A DNA stretch of 64,000 bases from Caryophanales bacterium UBA6865 (GTDB lineage Bacteria > Bacillota_I > Bacilli_A > RFN20 > CAG-826), in assembly GCA_002449265.1 (NCBI GenBank), contig DKCV01000029.1, positions 1 through 64,000 on the forward strand, given 5' to 3'. The notes beneath the pieces are model-generated. The model ran no database searches and was not told the DNA's origin. It saw nothing but the letters and a program-made list of their open reading frames with translations. The stretch's first letter is position 1; every line of letters begins with the position of its first letter. The position numbers and the translations under genes are program-made. Below, piece after piece: positions 63,173 through 64,000 of this stretch.

Positions 63173-64000
63173 CTTCGCTATACCCAAACGCTTTCAATTT
63201 ATCAGGCTTACTCCGCCAATTTGGTTCATGCTTCACTTTTAAAACGAGCTCTACCCGTTTTTTCCAATCTTTTTGGAGGTTTCTACGAGCGGTCATCGAG
63301 ATCTTTTTAATCATCGCGCCGCCTTTTCCAACGACAATCGCGACTTGGCCTTCTTTTTCTACGTAGATAGTTGCTAAAATCTTGACCATGTCCTTCGATT
63401 CTTTAAAAGAGTCAATAGTGACGGCGCTTTGATGAGGAACCTCATCGCTTAAAAAATGGAGAAGTTCGTAACGAACCATCTCTTTTGCAGCGAATACTTT
63501 ATCTTTGTCAGTAATCATTTTTTCGTCGAAATAAGCTGGCCCAATTGGCATAATCTTTCCAACTTCATCTCGCACTTCTTTAATCCCAAAATTGGTCAAG
63601 GCGCTCATTTGGAGCACCATCGCTTTGGGGAAAGAAGAAATGTAGTGTTTTAAAAGAGTTTCCATTTCTGGAGCAGTCGCCAAATCAATCTTATTGATGA
63701 CGATAAAGAGCGGACAATTGAGCTTTAAGCTCGTTAGAATCTTATCGTCCTTTGAAGTATTTAAGTTCTCGGCGCTAACAATATAAATAGCAGCGTCCGC
63801 ACCACTTAAAGAGCTATAAGCTTCTTTGTTCATATATTGATCTAGACTCTCTTCGCTATTAAATAGCCCTGGAGTATCAATAAAGATAAGTTGCAAATCT
63901 TTAGCGTGATACACCGCGTCGATATTGTCGCGGGTCGTCTGAGGTTTAGGAGAAACAATTGAAACGCGCTTCGATAAAAGAGCGTTCACAAAAGTACTTT
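63159..64000 (-). CDS. era: GTPase Era (5' end beyond the window)
   Basis: Ras-like GTPase with a KH domain that binds the 3' end of 16S rRNA in 30S maturation. The gene runs off the right edge inside the P-loop: the first visible codons read KSTFVNALL, then SPKPQTTRDNIDAVYH (G2), FIDTPGLF (G3), NKIDLA (G4) and the KH domain near GKGGAMIKKISMTARRNL. The first few residues, including most of G1, are missing because of the window, not because the gene is broken. A later ATG-less frame start should not be taken as the true one. Confidence 0.96.
   Translation of the reverse strand, partial: STFVNALLSKRVSIVSPKPQTTRDNIDAVYHAKDLQLIFIDTPGLFNSEESLDQYMNKEAYSSLSGADAAIYIVSAENLNTSKDDKILTSLKLNCPLFIVINKIDLATAPEMETLLKHYISSFPKAMVLQMSALTNFGIKEVRDEVGKIMPIGPAYFDEKMITDKDKVFAAKEMVRYELLHFLSDEVPHQSAVTIDSFKESKDMVKILATIYVEKEGQVAIVVGKGGAMIKKISMTARRNLQKDWKKRVELVLKVKHEPNWRSKPDKLKAFGYSEDEGD

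Overview
The window is a gene-dense stretch of a low-to-moderate-GC bacterial chromosome. It reads as a streamlined Firmicutes/Tenericutes-type genome (Bacilli or Erysipelotrichia-like, gut RF39-like lineages included); this placement is an inference from gene content. The clues are a valS T-box leader, the rplU-prp-rpmA cluster with an N-terminally extended L27, the yqeG-yqeH-yhbY-nadD/yqeK-rsfS cluster, dnaG-rpoD-trmK, an alpha2-type glycyl-tRNA synthetase, Prp, TrmK, Asp23 and an UPF0154 protein. TGA is used as stop (for example at the ruvA/ruvB overlap), so the genetic code is standard. No transposase, prophage, CRISPR array, rRNA or tRNA gene was recognised.

Layout. From 1 to about 38.7 kb every gene is on the + strand: a little-known start (N/K-rich protein, hypoxanthine-DNA glycosylase, small lipoprotein, TPR-like protein), then tig-lon-engB-pepF, a phosphatase-superfamily protein, T-box-valS, a small membrane peptide and radC, rplU-prp-rpmA, a glycosyltransferase, obgE, a 32-residue membrane protein, ruvAB, secDF-recJ, rel-hisS-aspS, tkt, asp23-nusB-xseAB-dxs, dinB-xerD and deoB. 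From 40.5 kb onward most genes are on the - strand: rsfS, a NadD-like/YqeK fusion, yhbY, yqeH, yqeG, parC, parE; then yneF, efp, a metallo-hydrolase and rpmG; nfo and a DEAD-box helicase; trmK, two RpoD-family sigma factors and dnaG; glyQS, recO and era (cut by the window edge). plsY, ispG and ispH are + strand exceptions.

Between the two convergent blocks lies about 1.7 kb of A+T-rich DNA without a credible gene. It carries a 28-bp sequence with the 11-6-11 architecture and arm sequences of a Firmicutes dif site (40314-40341), a perfect inverted pair of DnaA-box consensus sequences 70 bp away, and one copy of a 25-bp repeat whose other exact copy sits in front of dxs. With the convergent gene polarity, a nearby Xer recombinase and topoisomerase IV, I read this as the replication terminus and chromosome-dimer-resolution region.

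Other points of interest: two tandem primary-type sigma factors; several genes whose start codon lies 6-8 nt after a -10 box (candidate leaderless mRNAs: engB, the 32-aa protein, rel, dinB, ispH); a Cys/His-rich tail on HisRS; an EF-P whose tip lysine is replaced by methionine; a NadD-like domain and a YqeH GTPase that have lost catalytic motifs; and a secDF leader with an upstream ORF and a hairpin over the ribosome binding site. Functionally the window covers protein quality control, translation, DNA repair and recombination, chromosome decatenation and three steps of the MEP isoprenoid pathway (dxs, ispG, ispH).
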